DNA of 64,000 nucleotides from Molanna angustata. Its lineage: Eukaryota; Arthropoda; Insecta; Trichoptera; Molannidae. The position numbers and the translations under genes were made by a program. Shown here in pieces: positions 29,801 to 40,124 of the stretch (position 1 is its first letter; each line of letters opens with the position of its first letter). Location of the stretch: positions 13,318,811 to 13,382,810 of the forward strand of contig OY754972.1 in NCBI GenBank assembly GCA_963576475.1, read 5' to 3'. The notes under the pieces were generated by a model, which saw nothing but the letters and a program-made list of their open reading frames with translations, was not told the DNA's origin and did no database searches.

Positions 29801-32800
29801 TTAGTAGTGGAAGGTTTATTTGTGGGACATGAGGCAACCCCTCTGACTGCCTATAAATACTCCCCACTTATCACGTCCTGACTCAGTTCACTCGGTCCAG
29901 TTCCTTAATAAACATCCATTGCATCCCACATATAGATACCTGATACATACAAATTTTAATAAATATGCAAACCCCATTTTATTATCAAACTCAAAATAAC
30001 TGCAATAAATATAAATGCTTAATTTTATTTCAGCCGATTCCGAAACATCACCCAATTTTGACACATTAGGAGTATTCATGATATCGATGGCTTTGCTCTG
30101 TGATGCAATGATTGGAAACATTCAAGAAAAAGCGATGAAATCGTTTAACGCTTCCAATACAGAAGTAGTACTTTATTCTTATTCAATTGGATTTGTCTAT
30201 TTGTTTGTTATAATGCTGTTGTCTGGTGATTTTCTAAAAGGGTTCCATTTTTGTAATAAGGTAAGTTACACTTATGTATATTAATGATTTTTCGATACTT
30301 ACTTCAATTTTATCAGTCAACAGTTATTATAATTGTGAAAACACAAAAAATGTATACCTTTAGAATATGATTTGGGTATTATTAAAGGCTTTTTACCAAT
30401 CCCAATAGTGATGAAAAAAGACTACAGATGTTCCAACTGAACTAATTATATGTTTTATTACAATATACATTCATTTCTTTTATTTTATTTATTTTATTTG
30501 TTACATTCATTCATTCACTAGTTTCGAGAAATACCATTTTCCACAAAATGCATTCATTAAATCTAATATATTATGATATTATGTATTTCTAGTAAACTAT
30601 TTTAGATTATTTGAGTGCGTTTTAAAAGATGTGTGTTAACTTTCAGCATCCGATTCCTACATACGGCTATGGATTTATGTTTAGCTTGGTTGGATATACA
30701 GGAATACAGGCTGTGTTATGTCTTGTGAGGACATGTGGTGCTCCTGCAGCTGCAACTGTCACCACTACAAGAAAAGCTGTCACTATCATTTTCTCATTTA
30801 TTTTCTTCAGTAAACCTTTTGTTTTCCAGTGAGTATTTTTATTTTGAACATTTTTTTAAAAGATGCAATTTGAGACTTTTTTTTCCTATTCTAACTACCT
30901 TTTTATCATATTTTTATGTTAAATGTATTTACTAGTGTGGTTGACTGACAGAAATGGAAAAAATCAGGTTTCATTTGCTTAATAAAAGTTTTTTTTTTAA
31001 TAAGAATGAATATATCCTTGTAACAAGTAGGTACATATACATTCTATAACTAAGCATAAATGCTTGTTCTATAGATAAATGAAATTGGTTGTAGCAAGAT
31101 TCAAATTCGCGACCACTGAATTACTAACCACTAATGAAGGCTGACATATATAAAATACATAACTAATTTCAAATAAACACTTAAACAAAACAAGTGATTT
31201 AAATAATTATGGTGTGTAAGAAATATTTCCTCGCTTTTTATTTAGAATTTATATTTTTATAAATAAATATCTCTTTAATTTATCTTTGTTCTATACATTA
31301 ATGTAACTCATAATAATTATTTTGCTAACAATAGTGTTATTATATATTTTATCTTGTACATTTCATAAAATTGCCTACTTTTATTATTAATGTAACCTAG
31401 ATTGCTGATAAAAATTATTTTTTCAATGTTATGTTATTAAAATAAATTATCATTCATCGTAGAGTAAATCACTAAACTAAAAAAATATGAATGATGTTGT
31501 CAGTATACATCAGTGTTTGTCAATCTTTTATTTTGCCTTTCAGAAATTCTCATTCATCCTATGTTACAAATAGAGCATCTATTTTGAAACATAGCTGTAA
31601 ACTATAAACATGGCAGAGAGAAGTTACCTATTTATTTACCCAGTTCGAGTAGCGACTGAGGGTCTTCATGTGTTTAATTTTATCTATAAATGACTCCATT
31701 TTCAACTGTCTCGAGCCCTCAAAAACTAATTGCCCGATTGAAGTACCTTAGATTCAAAATAGTAAAAATTTACAGATCCTTAGATTCAAAATAGTAAAAA
31801 TTTACAGATCCTTGAATGATGAACGACTGACTAAAAAAATATACATGGGTGTAAGAGATGGAGTGAATAGTAGGGGCCGCCCCAGAAAGGGATGGCATGA
31901 CCATGTGAATGATATTTTGAAAGAAGGAAATATAAGAAGCTTGAATAATCGACGAGCATGTATGAGACGATGCATGGATGTAAAGGAAGCTAGGAATGTA
32001 TGTAAAAATAGAGGAGTATGGCGCTCGGTTCTCTCTGCTTACCCCGTACGGGATATGGCATGATGATATGTATGTATGTACAGTCCCTGATCTAATTATT
32101 AGCCCACCCTAGGAAATTTGGTAAATTATGACTTTTGGATTTAAAAACTCACATTTTTATAAAAATATATTTGTGTATTTAAAACTTTGGGTGAATATAC
32201 ATATTTTTAAACATAAAACAATAACAATTAAAAAAAATAATAGTTCTTTAGTACTTTATTTTAATATTTTGTGGATCCTCCCTTATTTTTTATCACAGCT
32301 TGCAAACGGCTTGGCATGCTTTCGATACATTTAAGAGCCATTTCTTTCAAATGATCATTATGGTTCCAATGCCATATCACTTTTTCGATTAATTGGGTCT
32401 TATTCGTAACATTTTCTTTAGATATTTCCCTCTTCAATAGTTCCCACACATTTTCAATGGGGTTGAGGTCAGGGGAGTTCCCCGGCCAGTTTAGAAGTGG
32501 GATTTTTTTGGTTTCAAGTAGTTTTTTTACAGATTTCGCTGTATGGCATGGAGCTCCATCTTGCATAAATATAAATTTATCGCCCGAATGTGGAAACCAT
32601 TCCTTTATTTGAGGCATCAGTCGAGTTTCAATGACTTTTTGGTACTGGTCCTGTTTCATTATGCCCTCAACAATGTACAGCCGGCCAAGACCTTTACCAC
32701 TAATAACTGACCAGAACATTAATTTTGGAGGATGTTTGATAGTTTTAATTACACAGTCCTGGTTGTACTTCTCAGATGAAGTTCTTTTAACATACTGTGC

Positions 32801-35108
32801 CTTTTGTGTCAGTATTTCGATCGTTGACTCGTCACTAAAGCATACCTACAAATAATCAGAATTTTAGACAGAATTTAATGAATATTTCTAAAAAAATAAT
32901 AAAGCATAATCAAATATATTTTTTAATCTTACTCTTTTCCAATCTTCAACTGAGAAATCGGAATACAGTTTAGCCCACTCCAACCTTTTTTTCTTCATAT
33001 TATCCGTCAATTTGGGTTTTCGTACTGGCCTTGAGTCTATGGAGACTTCGACGGACAGTAATAGTGGCTACTTTTACTCCCGCCTCATTTAATTTATCAG
33101 TCAATGTAGTATTGGTAGCAAATCTGTTTTCTTTAACGATTTTCACCAATTTCCTTTCATTCCTAGGTGTCATTATCCTTTTACGTCCACATTTACCATG
33201 CCTCTGAGCATCCAATGATAGCCCATTTGTCAATTTTTCTTTAATTCGTCTTACTGTACGCCTTGATATGTTACATTTTTTTGCTATTTCACTTATAGTA
33301 ACATTTTCTTTGGTCGAAAGGTGTTCCACTACTGCTTTTTTTTCAACACTAATATCTTTGGCCTTGCCCATAATGAAATTTAAGGTTAAAACCACGTGTA
33401 AATAATTAGGACGGAATTCAAACTAAATTTCTATAGAACAAAATAAAAAATAAATGAATTAATAGTCCAAAACTTATTGTAAAATGCGTAGAAAAAAGAA
33501 AACACAGTTTTTTGTAGAAAAAAACACCAAATTAACCACTAAACTTAAACGAAGACACAACCGAACTGCCCAGACAACAAAACACAAATCCTATAGAAAA
33601 CACTAATGTCATATTTCATGTGTAAATGTTGCCAACCTAATAATAAATTAGTGTTGCCAACAATTAAAATGAACCATAAAATATATCCAAAACAATATTC
33701 AATATTTTGTTTTTGCATAAATTAAGATATGTATTAATAACAAGAGGAAAAAGTCATAATGTACCAAATATACCAGGGTGGGCTAATAATTAGATCAGGG
33801 ACTGTATGTACAGATCCTTTTGAAATAGATGGGTGGTGGCAGAGCAGTTAGTGCACTGGGTTAGTAATCCAGGGGTCGCGAGTTCGAATCCTGCCATGAC
33901 CAATTTTATTCATCTATAGCACAAGCATATGTTTTATTTAGGAAATGTATGAGGATATTCATTCACTAAAAAAAAAACTTTCCAGCCTTAGTTTACATGT
34001 TACTTTTATTTTATTTTGTCAAATATTAATTTAATACGCACCCAATACATTGTCACATTCTGATGACTTAATATTAAACATTTAGATTCAGACTCAAAAC
34101 AGTGATAAACTGTGTCTCCACCTGGAATCAAATCCAGGGCGTGTAGAGTATGTTTCATTTAAAAGTGCACAAGCGGTTTTATTGGTACAATTGCATTTGG
34201 TGTTATTATACATTAAAAACAGGATATTCCCTACAATTAAGTTTTTTTTCTTCTTTTGTAATCTTTGTAAAATCTGATTAAATCCCATACCATCACGCCA
34301 TTTCCCTATTTGGGGTAGGCAGAGAGAACCGAACGCCAGACTCCTCTCTCTTGACATACATTCCTCGCTTCATTCACGTCCATACATCGTCTCATACACG
34401 CTCTTCTATTATTCTTACTTCTAACATCTCCATCTTTCAAAATCCCATTTATGTGATCGTGCCAACTCTTTCTTGGCCGACCTCTACTTTTCATTCCTCT
34501 TTTATCAGCCTTGTATACTTTTTTTGTCAGACGGTCTTCACTCATTCTTTCTATGTGGCCGAACCACCTTAGGGCATTTATTTTCATCTTACTTACGATA
34601 TTTCTTTCAATCATACACTCTCGTCTAATATCTGATTAAATCATTAGAAAAATAAGTGTGGTCGGTTTAAATAATTATAGACGACGAGTTTTATTTTTCA
34701 TATAAAACTCATTTCAATATTGTTTTCTTTTACAATTTCTTATCATTGTGAAATTATAAATATATCAGATTAGAGGAACTTAATTTGGCAATATGGCAAC
34801 ATTATTCAGTTTATTACTGACTGACAGTTGTACTAACAATAACATGAAGTGCAGTATATCAAAATTTTTAATTAAAGAAAAAATAACAGTTTTGCAAGTT
34901 CCCAAAAAGATCCCAAGAAGATTTCACCCTTTTTAATTTATTTTTTTACAGGTACTTATGGTCTGGATTGATTGTCTTGGTGGGAATCTACTTAAATGTA
35001 ATCAGCAAAAGACATCCACATTTCTCTTTCAAGTCACTACTTAGTATTTGTAGATTATCTAGAATATGGAACAGGTCACATCATAAACATTTTTCTGCTG
35101 TAGTATGA
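23601..35108 (+). CDS. Papst2: PAPS transporter 2, SLC35B3/Papst2 type, 5 exons
   Basis: Spliced gene, predicted 361 aa. Exons 23601-23893, 24435-24661, 30034-30260, 30647-30828, 34952-35108; all introns GT-AG and phases sum to 362 codons. Multi-pass nucleotide-sugar-transporter-fold protein. Seen: N-terminal SVQFFTCCVAVFIFYLAYGYLQE, central LGYLNYPTQVIFKCCKLVPV and NIQEKAMK, and late CGAPAAATVTTTRKAVTIIFSF. These match the SLC35B2/B3 group, which moves the sulfate donor PAPS from cytosol into the Golgi lumen for sulfotransferases. The length is slightly under the roughly 400 aa of known family members, mainly because of short termini. The start is the first in-frame ATG of exon 1. Introns 2 and 4 are swollen by transposons. 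Confidence 0.92.
24435..24661 (+). CDS. Papst2: Papst2 exon 2: conserved transporter core
   Basis: Acceptor TTTTTGCAG at 24434, donor TTGG|GTAAGA. Contains the family signature around NASLGYLNYPTQVIFKCCKL and a hydrophobic stretch FDYFAAVCMCVGLTFFIL. Confidence 0.93.
25090..25257. repeat. 84-bp tandem duplication
   Basis: Two copies with a few differences (start GGAAAAAATTACCAACCAAC at 25090 and 25174), and the first bases of a third at 25258. Lies inside the DUF7869-type transposon near its left end. Confidence 0.85.
25748..25850 (-). mobile_element. LINE-T 3' fragment
   Basis: On the minus strand it matches the end of the RTE/Proto2-like LINE open frame (GVNIRGCPRKG-like region and the following [12 protein letters not shown] segment), compare 53520-53640. 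Diverged and broken. Inside the DUF7869-type transposon, so inserted after it. Confidence 0.6.
26479..27456 (-). CDS. Probable transposase, RNase H-like, DUF7869-related
   Basis: Frame of 325 codons ending at 26479. Conserved-looking blocks: FVSFDLDKVLNTP with a candidate first Asp; VFCFYWDESNGKRGANEIAS; LLYCDCCPGQNRN with a candidate second Asp; LLTGHTYMPVDSVHAVIEA with a candidate third acidic residue (Asp or Glu); then YAPSQWYTVFATARK. I know this arrangement from uncharacterised insect proteins with a DUF7869-like region; reading it as a DDE/RNase H triad is inference. The nominal start overlaps a CTAAGCGACA copy, so the true N-terminus is probably upstream and lost or spliced. An 11-residue in-frame tandem duplication (SVDERGDIKNL) lies before the second Asp. 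Confidence 0.65.
   Translation of the reverse strand: MSLRYLLREQILIIMVVVPPVRSVKSDVKLDSTDTAKMAEKAAHEIEKNESYDRFFAHKNIHKSDSSTLFVSFDLDKVLNTPHGESMLLYYSRKLAVYNLCFYENGTRKVFCFYWDESNGKRGANEIASILQKYIKSVDERGDIKNLSVDERGDIKNLLLYCDCCPGQNRNRIVLAMIHSTLQICQNLETIQVNYLLTGHTYMPVDSVHAVIEANFKKTIIYAPSQWYTVFATARKDPFPYEVEKASYEDFYKWDSFADKYFKGNLTGKIRKIRIATFKKNKPTKIYVKYTINKSSEIEFSRKLNYLLCHAIDIFYQYQNQNMTV
28838..29013. mobile_element. Hairpin MITE
   Basis: Near-perfect palindrome. Each arm of about 75 bp contains AACGCTTAACGATATCGCCA followed by AACGCTA, a T run, and TGGGATTTGACGTTTGTTG. A short AT loop separates the arms. Ends near GCCTGAGTCAA / GACTCGGGGGC. No coding capacity; target duplication not resolved. In Papst2 intron 2. 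Confidence 0.8.
29020..29205 (-). mobile_element. Degraded LINE-T 3' fragment
   Basis: Weak minus-strand similarity to the LINE 3' end: GACAGAGAGAGCCGAAAGCTCC and GATGTGGTCGTGCCAGTTAT echo the segments at 34315-34345 and 34450-34475. Confidence 0.4.
29357..29413. repeat. Perfect 26-bp inverted repeat
   Basis: ATATTCACTAATCAAATTTG continues to TGATATCA, then CATAA as loop, then the exact inverse. No mismatch in 26 bp. Confidence 0.9.
30034..30260 (+). CDS. Papst2: Papst2 exon 3
   Basis: Acceptor TTTATTTCAG at 30033, donor AATAAG|GTAAGT. Reads ADSETSPNFDTLGVFMISMA, then ALLCDAMIGNIQEKAMK and SNTEVVLYSYSIGFVYLFVI. The NxQEK(A/x)M segment is conserved in SLC35B2/B3 proteins. Confidence 0.93.
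30647..30828 (+). CDS. Papst2: Papst2 exon 4
   Basis: Acceptor CTTTCAG at 30646, donor CCA|GTGAGT. Encodes YGFMFSLVGYTGIQAVLCLV and the TTTRKAVTIIFSFIFFSKPF membrane segment typical of the C-terminal half of nucleotide-sugar transporters. Confidence 0.93.
30996..31137 (-). repeat. SINE A copy, minus strand
   Basis: Body (CTATAGAACAAGCATTTATG, AAGGATATATTCATTC) and B-box-side sequence (GTGGTCGCGAATTTGAATC) match the family on the minus strand. The outer part of the tRNA-like head is missing. In Papst2 intron 4. Confidence 0.7.
31748..31811. repeat. 32-bp perfect tandem duplication
   Basis: Two copies of a 32-bp unit starting TTAGATTCAAAATAGTAAAA. The right end overlaps the target duplication of the adjacent LINE insertion. 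Confidence 0.9.
32081..33804 (-). mobile_element. Tc1-like DNA transposon
   Basis: TIRs of about 55 bp, starting CAGTCCCTGATCTAATTATT, at both ends with few mismatches, flanked by TA on both sides (32079-32080, 33805-33806). Length 1724 bp. One minus-strand transposase gene occupies most of it. In Papst2 intron 4. Confidence 0.95.
32261..33371 (-). pseudogene. Tc1-family transposase (DD34E), probably frameshifted
   Basis: N-terminal part (33371 to about 33010) starts MGKAKDISVEKKAVVEHL and holds a helix-turn-helix (TISEIAKKCNISRRTVRRIK) and a second Tc3/HTH-like segment. The catalytic part has CFSDEST (first Asp), IFMQDGAPCHTA (second Asp) and SPDLNPIENVWELLKREI (Glu), with exactly 34 residues between the second Asp and the Glu. 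An 87-bp GT-AG intron (32932-32846) joins WKR to VCFSDES. Near 33005 the N-terminal frame runs to a stop while the continuation (KPKLTDNMKKKRLEWAK) is in another frame, so a one-base indel is likely. All catalytic residues are present, but this copy probably cannot make a full protein. Confidence 0.85.
33828..33977 (+). repeat. SINE A copy
   Basis: Starts GATGGGTGGTGGCAGAGCAG, keeps TAGTAATCCAGGGGTCGCGA and the B box AGTTCGAATCC, a short body with CTATAGCACAAGCAT, and ends in an A10 run. Confidence 0.8.
33990..34150 (-). repeat. SINE C copy, head truncated
   Basis: Minus-strand body: CACTGTTTTGAGTCTGAATC and AATGTGACAATGTATTGGGT match the 14830 copy. The tRNA-like head survives only around the B box (GGATTTGATTCCAGG). 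Directly abuts SINE A at its 3' side. Confidence 0.65.
34160..34275 (+). repeat. Dispersed repeat D
   Basis: Shares ATTGCATTTGGTGTTAT, ATTAAAAACA and TTTTTTTTCTT...TTTGTAAAAT with 16548-16666 in the same orientation. Function unknown; may be a LINE 3' tail. Confidence 0.5.
34285..34630 (-). mobile_element. 5'-truncated LINE-T copy
   Basis: Bounded by exact 12-bp repeats TCTGATTAAATC (34273-34284, 34631-34642). Encodes the last 99 residues of the ORF: RWFGHIERMSEDRLTKKVYK to RGVWRSVLSAYPK. Nearly identical to the end of the 35800-37382 copy. Confidence 0.9.
34952..35108 (+). CDS. Papst2: Papst2 exon 5: last membrane segment and tail
   Basis: Acceptor TTTTTTTACAG at 34951. Begins YLWSGLIVLVGIYLNVISKR, the last membrane helix followed by a basic cytosolic-type tail, with TGA at 35106-35108. 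Confidence 0.92.
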
Positions 35109-35504
35109 TATTTTTTTATACTAAGTTAGAAAAAAATGATTTAGTCAAATTTATGAATTATTATATTCTCAAATATAATTTTATTAGGTCACAAAAATGT
35201 TGTATTATCTACTTAATTTAATGTTTATTGAAATGTATTTTAAATACCTTATAATTAATTTATTTGTATAGAAAATTCAAATGTATGTTTTGTAATAGGT
35301 ACATATATTTATAGCATGTCAATTCTATTTTTATGAATCAAAATATAAATTTTCTAGCAGGTCACAAAAGTTTTATATTTATCAAAATTTTATATGATTT
35401 TTTTTTAATTTTATTCATGAATTATATTTTTATAAATGACGGAATAATGTAAAAGACATAAATATTGTAGGTACCTACCAATCATGATTGTAGGCGTATA
35501 CTTG

Positions 35505-35510
35505 AATAAA
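35505..35510 (+). terminator. Candidate poly(A) signal of Papst2
   Basis: AATAAA about 400 bases past the stop, followed by a T-rich stretch. Another AATAAA-like site lies near 35650. Chosen only by position. Confidence 0.3.
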
Positions 35511-35816
35511 AGTGTTACTTATTTTTTCTTGCATTTCATTGTTAATCCTTGAAAACAACAAATCTATTTCAACAAAATATATCCATAGCGGGTAAAAATA
35601 GTAGCCAATGGATGTACAAAAAATTTCATAAGAATTTGTACAAAAGACAATAAAAAAGATTCTGTAATGAAATCAGTTGTTCTTCTTCTTCTTTGGTTTC
35701 AATCTTGGGGATTGGTTGGCAGCAAAGCTATACATCTTTCCTTCCACTCCGCTCTGTCTTCTTCAACTCTGTGTATTTTTATTTTTTACATTACTTGTCA
35801 TGACAGCGAGAAAATT

Positions 35817-36410
35817 TCAATAGAAGAGGTCAGAGAGGCAGTGAAGCATGCACGTACAGGAAAGGCTGCGGGATTTGATTGCATACCAACTGAATTCATC
35901 AAATATGGTGGCGAAAAGACGATGGAATGGTGTCATTGCCTCTTCAACAAATGTTGGGAGACAGGACATACTCCGTCAGACTGGAGAAACGCAGTGATTG
36001 TGCCCCTCTTTAAAAAAGGGTCAAAATTAGACTGCAAGAACTACCGAGCTATCAGTCTGCTGAGTTCAGTTGGAAAATTGTATGCTAGGATACTAGATCA
36101 AAAGTTGAGAAAGGCTACAGCAAGCAAGGTATGGGATGCACAAGGAGCGTTTGTTGGAGGTAGAGGATGCACCGACCAAATTTTTTCCCTTCGAATGGCG
36201 ACTGAAAAGGTTCTGGCAAAAAACCAGAAGCTTTTCTGCGCTTTCATAGACCTGGAAAAGGCCTATGACAAAGTAGACCGTGAAAAACTCTGGAACGTGC
36301 TATCAGTGTATGGAGCGGGTAGCAGGCTGATAGGGGCAATATCATCTCTATATGAGGAAAGCCAAGCCTGTGTGAGAATTGAAAACTCTCACAGGATGGT
36401 TCTCCATTAA
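35817..36410 (+). pseudogene. LINE-T reverse transcriptase, first half
   Basis: RT fingers and palm: GKAAGFDCIPTEFIKYGG, WRNAVIVPLFKKGSKLDCKN, YRAISLLSSVGKLYARIL, CTDQIFSLRMATEKVL, CAFIDLEKAYDKVDREKLW. The frame breaks near 36395. The N-terminal extension upstream of 35800 belongs to host/SINE sequence. Confidence 0.85.
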
Positions 36411-36471
36411 TATGGGAGTGAAGCAAGGGTGCGTACTATCACCGTGACTCTTTAATCTATACATTTACTGT

Positions 36472-37356
36472 GTGAGAGCACTAAAGAATGAGAACATTGG
36501 GCTGAAACTGGAAGGTGTGACTGTATGTGATCTAATGTATGCGGATGACAAAGTATTAATGGCTGAAAGCGTGGAAGACTTGGAATGTTTGGTTAAAATA
36601 GTATTCGATGGATGCATTCAAAATGGATTGAGAATGAATGCAACTAAATCCAAAGTGATGGTATTTGAGAAGAGCGAAAGACGAACAAAATGCGAGATAC
36701 GAGTGGAGAATGTACAATTAGAACAAGTGGATGAATATTTATACTTAGGAAGCATGTTTCAGCGTGATGGAAGATTGAAAAAAGATATTGAAAGGATAGT
36801 AACGGCAGGTAATAGAGTGAATGGTGCATTAAGACCGGTAATGGCTGACCCAATTATTTCGAGGCAAGCAAAGCTCGCGGTACACAATGGTATCGTCGCA
36901 CCGACTCTAATGTATGCTAGTGAGACATGGACATGGCAGAAGACGCATGAAAGTAGAATTAACGCGGTTGAAATGAGGTCACTAAGACGAATGTGTGGTA
37001 AAACGATGTATGATAGAATAAGAAATGAGGATATTAGACGAGAATGTATGATTGAAAGAAATATCGTAAGTAAGATGAAAATAAATGCCCTAAGGTGGTT
37101 CGGCCACATAGAAAGAATGAGTGAAGACCGTCTGACAAAAAAAGTATACAAGGCTGATAAAAGAGGAATAAAAAGTAGAGGTCGGCCAAGAATGAGTTGG
37201 CACGATCACATAAATGGGATTTTGAAAGATGGAGATGTTAGAAGTAAGAATAATAGAAGAGCGTGTATGAGACGATGTATGGACGTGAATGAAGCGAGGA
37301 ATGTATGTCAAGAGAGAGGAGTCTGGCGTTCGGTTCTCTCTGCCTACCCCAAATAG
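36472..37356 (+). pseudogene. LINE-T reverse transcriptase, second half
   Basis: Continues after a frameshift or stop around 36400-36450. Contains LMYADDKVLMAESVEDLE (YADD catalytic motif), YLYLGSMFQRDGR, LMYASETWTWQKTHESRINA and the C-terminal RWFGHIERM...RGRPR...RRACMRRCMDVNEAR segment. The endonuclease is missing. Confidence 0.85.
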
Positions 37357-37395
37357 GGAAATGGCGTGATGGTATGGTATGGTACATTACTTGTC

Positions 37396-37606
37396 GGGCA
37401 ACTAACAGGTATATGTCAAATATTAATTTAACACGCACCCCATGGGGGTATAATAGGACGCACCCAATAACAAGTTGCCACATTCTGGAGACTTACGATA
37501 TTAATCGTCTCACAGATCCAGACTGAAAACACAATTAAAAACTGTGTCTACATCGGGAATCAAACCCGGGACCTTTGGATCAGCAGTCAGGTACCTAACC
37601 AACTAT
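37396..37606 (-). repeat. SINE C copy, split by LINE-T
   Basis: Minus-strand read: GTTGGTTAGGTACCTGACTG head, B box GGGTTTGATTCCCG, body ATTGTGTTTTCAGTCTGGAT through GTTAGTTGCCC. The tail beyond the LINE insertion is at about 35765-35799. Confidence 0.8.
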
Positions 37607-37607
37607 A

Positions 37608-37799
37608 GATGGGTCGATGGCAGAGCGGTTAGCGCGCTGGGCTAGTAATCCAGTGGTCGCGAGTTCGAATCCTGCCTCGACCGATTTCGTTCACCTATAG
37701 CACAAGCATTTATTTGCTTATTTTAGGGAACGTAGGAAGATGTATATGTACTTGTTTAACAAGGACATACTCATTTTTTAGTAAAAAAAAAAAAAAAAA
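37608..37799 (+). repeat. SINE A, best-preserved copy
   Basis: The tRNA-like head folds as a near-cloverleaf: outer stem GGTCGA/TCGACC, anticodon arm CTGGGCTAGTAATCCAG (loop CTAGTAA, AGT at the anticodon position, tRNA-Thr-like), B box AGTTCGAATCC. Body ACCTATAGCACAAGCATTTA ... AACAAGGACATACTCATT, then an A run of about 17. The tail and copies elsewhere show it is a SINE, not a tRNA gene. Confidence 0.85.
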
Positions 37800-37809
37800 C
37801 AGCTACAAA

Positions 37810-38560
37810 GGCCGACAGGCTGTGTAGGAGGTACACTTCATGTCCTCGCACACCTGTTCTAGGTACTCCGGCAGGGACACTCTGCAATTTGTTTCCTCAA
37901 CTCCCTTCAAGATTAAATGTGTAAGAGATGCTTGTGTCGCAACACATGGCATATCCATTTTGCACACCTTTTTGATATGGTGTTCAAAATGTGCCTAGTT
38001 TCACCCTCAGAACCTCATCATTTGTAACATGGTCCCTCCAAGATATGCAAAATATTTGTCGGTAGGTCCACATCTCGAAGGCCTGCAATCTTTTATGGTT
38101 TCTTTCACCTATGCACCATGTCTCACAACCATATAGCAAAATACTCCACCCATTATCTCTTTACTAGATCTTTTCAGAGTGTCATATTGTTGGATTCGAA
38201 GTTTTTGGATTTTTGTAGAAGGCGATCCTGCCCCTTGGATAGATAAATTATTGAGCACAGCTCTAGACATTAATTTGGTGTCATCCCTGCCTACAGTTAA
38301 TACCTTAGTTTTGTTTTCATTTAGGACGAACTCCATTGTTTCTTTTAGTTCTTCTTTACTATCCGCTATCAGAAAAATGTCGTCTGCCCATCTAATCATA
38401 TCTACCTTTTGTCCATTAATTCTGATACCTCATCTGTGGTTCATTTCTTCTCTTATTTCATCTATTGCACATTGAATATAGCCTTTGAAAAGGATTGCAG
38501 AGAGAGAGCAGCCTTGTCTTATATTTGCCTCTTTTTCATCTAATCAGTTGTTAGTTGGTT
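37810..38560 (-). mobile_element. Second LINE type, reverse transcriptase fragment
   Basis: On the minus strand: RQGCSLSAILFKGYIQCAID, then DMIRWADDIFLIADSKEELK (WADD in place of YADD), then VLNENKTKVLTVGRDD and a decayed C-terminal region. Sequence differs from LINE-T. Stops and frameshifts are present. Confidence 0.75.
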
Positions 38561-38727
38561 CATTATAAATTATTTGAATAATAAAAATAAGTAATAGAAG
38601 AAATTGTGTAAAAAAGAATGAATGGAGAAACCTATAGTATGAACTTCCTCAAAACTCACTTATTCTATAATGGCGTGGTTGGAAAATGGAATTATGTAAA
38701 AATGATTGTGTACCCCGTGATATGATA

Positions 38728-38945
38728 CGCCGACCGCCGTGGCATAGTGGTAAGCCGTTCGGTTTCTGTGCGGGCGTCTTGGGTTCGATTCCCAGCAGAG
38801 GAGAAATTTGTTTAAATTAATTTCTCACGCAAATATTGCTTCTCTGGGCTGGAAACACTGGTTAGTTGGAAGAAATTGCCATACGGCAATAAACTCGCCA
38901 CTTGCGCAGGGTGCAAGGAAGTGTTTATTATTTATTTATTTATTT
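38728..38945 (+). repeat. SINE B copy
   Basis: tRNA-like head CGTGGCATAGTGGTAAGCCG with B box GGTTCGATTCC; body CGCAAATATTGCTTCTCTGG, GCTGGAAACACTGGTTAGTT, GGAAGAAATTGCCATACGGC; ends in TTATTTATTTATT. Related copies at 42722-42879, 53854-54062 and 56561-56622. Confidence 0.85.
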
Positions 38946-40124
38946 ACCCCGAACATCAATGTGAAGTTGATTGTGGTTGAATACTATGTAGGTAGGTATA
39001 TAAATTTGAAAATGAAACTCACTTTGCAGTGGGCACTCCAAAGTAATCTATCAAGAGACTATAGTAAATTTTCTAAATCTTTTCCCCATTATCCTCAAAA
39101 GATACATCATTAAAATAAAAACAGTTTAAATTTGTATCTTTATTCTATTGTGTGAGTTTTTGAAATTTGAATTTATTTAATACTTTTCTTTCTCTTAAAG
39201 TTCCTTTTAGTAAAACCCTTTTTTTTATTTTTTATTGTAAGTAACTAACAAACTACAATGCTACAAGGTCTATAAAGTAGATTTTTACTTCAATCGATAG
39301 AGAATATGAAAATCTACCGGCTGAGTTTTTTACTATTTTAATTACTATTCTTGGTATTTAAAAAAATCTCTAAATTTTATCTTTTCTTCATGAAAAAATA
39401 TTGTATTATTACAGATTTCGTTCATACATTAGAAGGTAATTTAGTGTACATATTTGTGTACATCCGTATGACCAAGGTATACAATGGCCTTACGGAATAT
39501 ATCAACCAGCGTTTTCATTAAATGATACTGAAGTAAAATAGTTTTTTTTTTTCAAATATTTATTTACAAAATGTTTTACAAGCCATTTTATAATATAAGT
39601 GTATTAAAATTAAGGATATAAGGTACAAAATTATCTACATTGATTTATTGACTTACATTCATTAGAATTAAATTACGCAATATCACTATCATAAAATGTA
39701 TTTTTGTCCAAAATAAATTACATACATATGTATAAGTATAATGAATACAAATATTGAAAAAAACATTGTCTTATGAGCCTTGCTATGTATGTTAATATTA
39801 TTTTTTAATCATTCCAGTCCTTTCATTAATCAAAACATTTGAGGTAGAGTTTTTTTAAGTAATATATTTTTATTTTCCTTACAAATCCCTAATTACAAGT
39901 GCATTTTTACTAGTAACGTTGGCAAATATTAATACACATCTCATACTACCTTTCCATACTTAGGTGATTAATAATTAATCTACAATTATTATGTGGAAAA
40001 AACTTTTTTAAATTGTTCAAGTAAAATTATTTATATTATGCATATAAATACATATTTACAAAAAGTGGTAATATCCAATTATTGAATATTTTTTTATTTG
40101 GATCATTTGTGTGTTAAGTAATCC

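Larger units (their letters stand above)
31814..33808 (+). mobile_element. 5'-truncated LINE-T carrying a Tc1 insertion
   Basis: LINE 3' end at 31814-32080 resuming at 33805-33808, bounded by the 11-bp direct repeat TACAGATCCTT at 31803-31813 and 33809-33819. Coding remnant NDERLTKKIYMGVRDGVNSR to RGVWRSVLSAYPVRDMA, then the TATG repeat tail. The Tc1 element entered this TATG tail at a TA. Confidence 0.85.
35800..37382 (+). mobile_element. LINE-T, longest copy (RTE/Proto2-like)
   Basis: Bounded by the exact 13-bp repeat TACATTACTTGTC (35787-35799, 37383-37395). Starts inside the reverse transcriptase (SIEEVREAVKHARTGKAAG) and runs to the 3' end at GTGATGGTATGGTATGG. The insertion split a SINE C copy, whose parts lie at about 35765-35799 and 37383-37606. 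Clade assignment is by general look only. Confidence 0.88.

Noticed and set aside
37608..37680. tRNA-Thr-like cloverleaf
   Set aside because: Several dispersed copies share a non-tRNA body and A-rich tail, and the T-stem has mismatches, so it is a SINE head rather than a tRNA gene.
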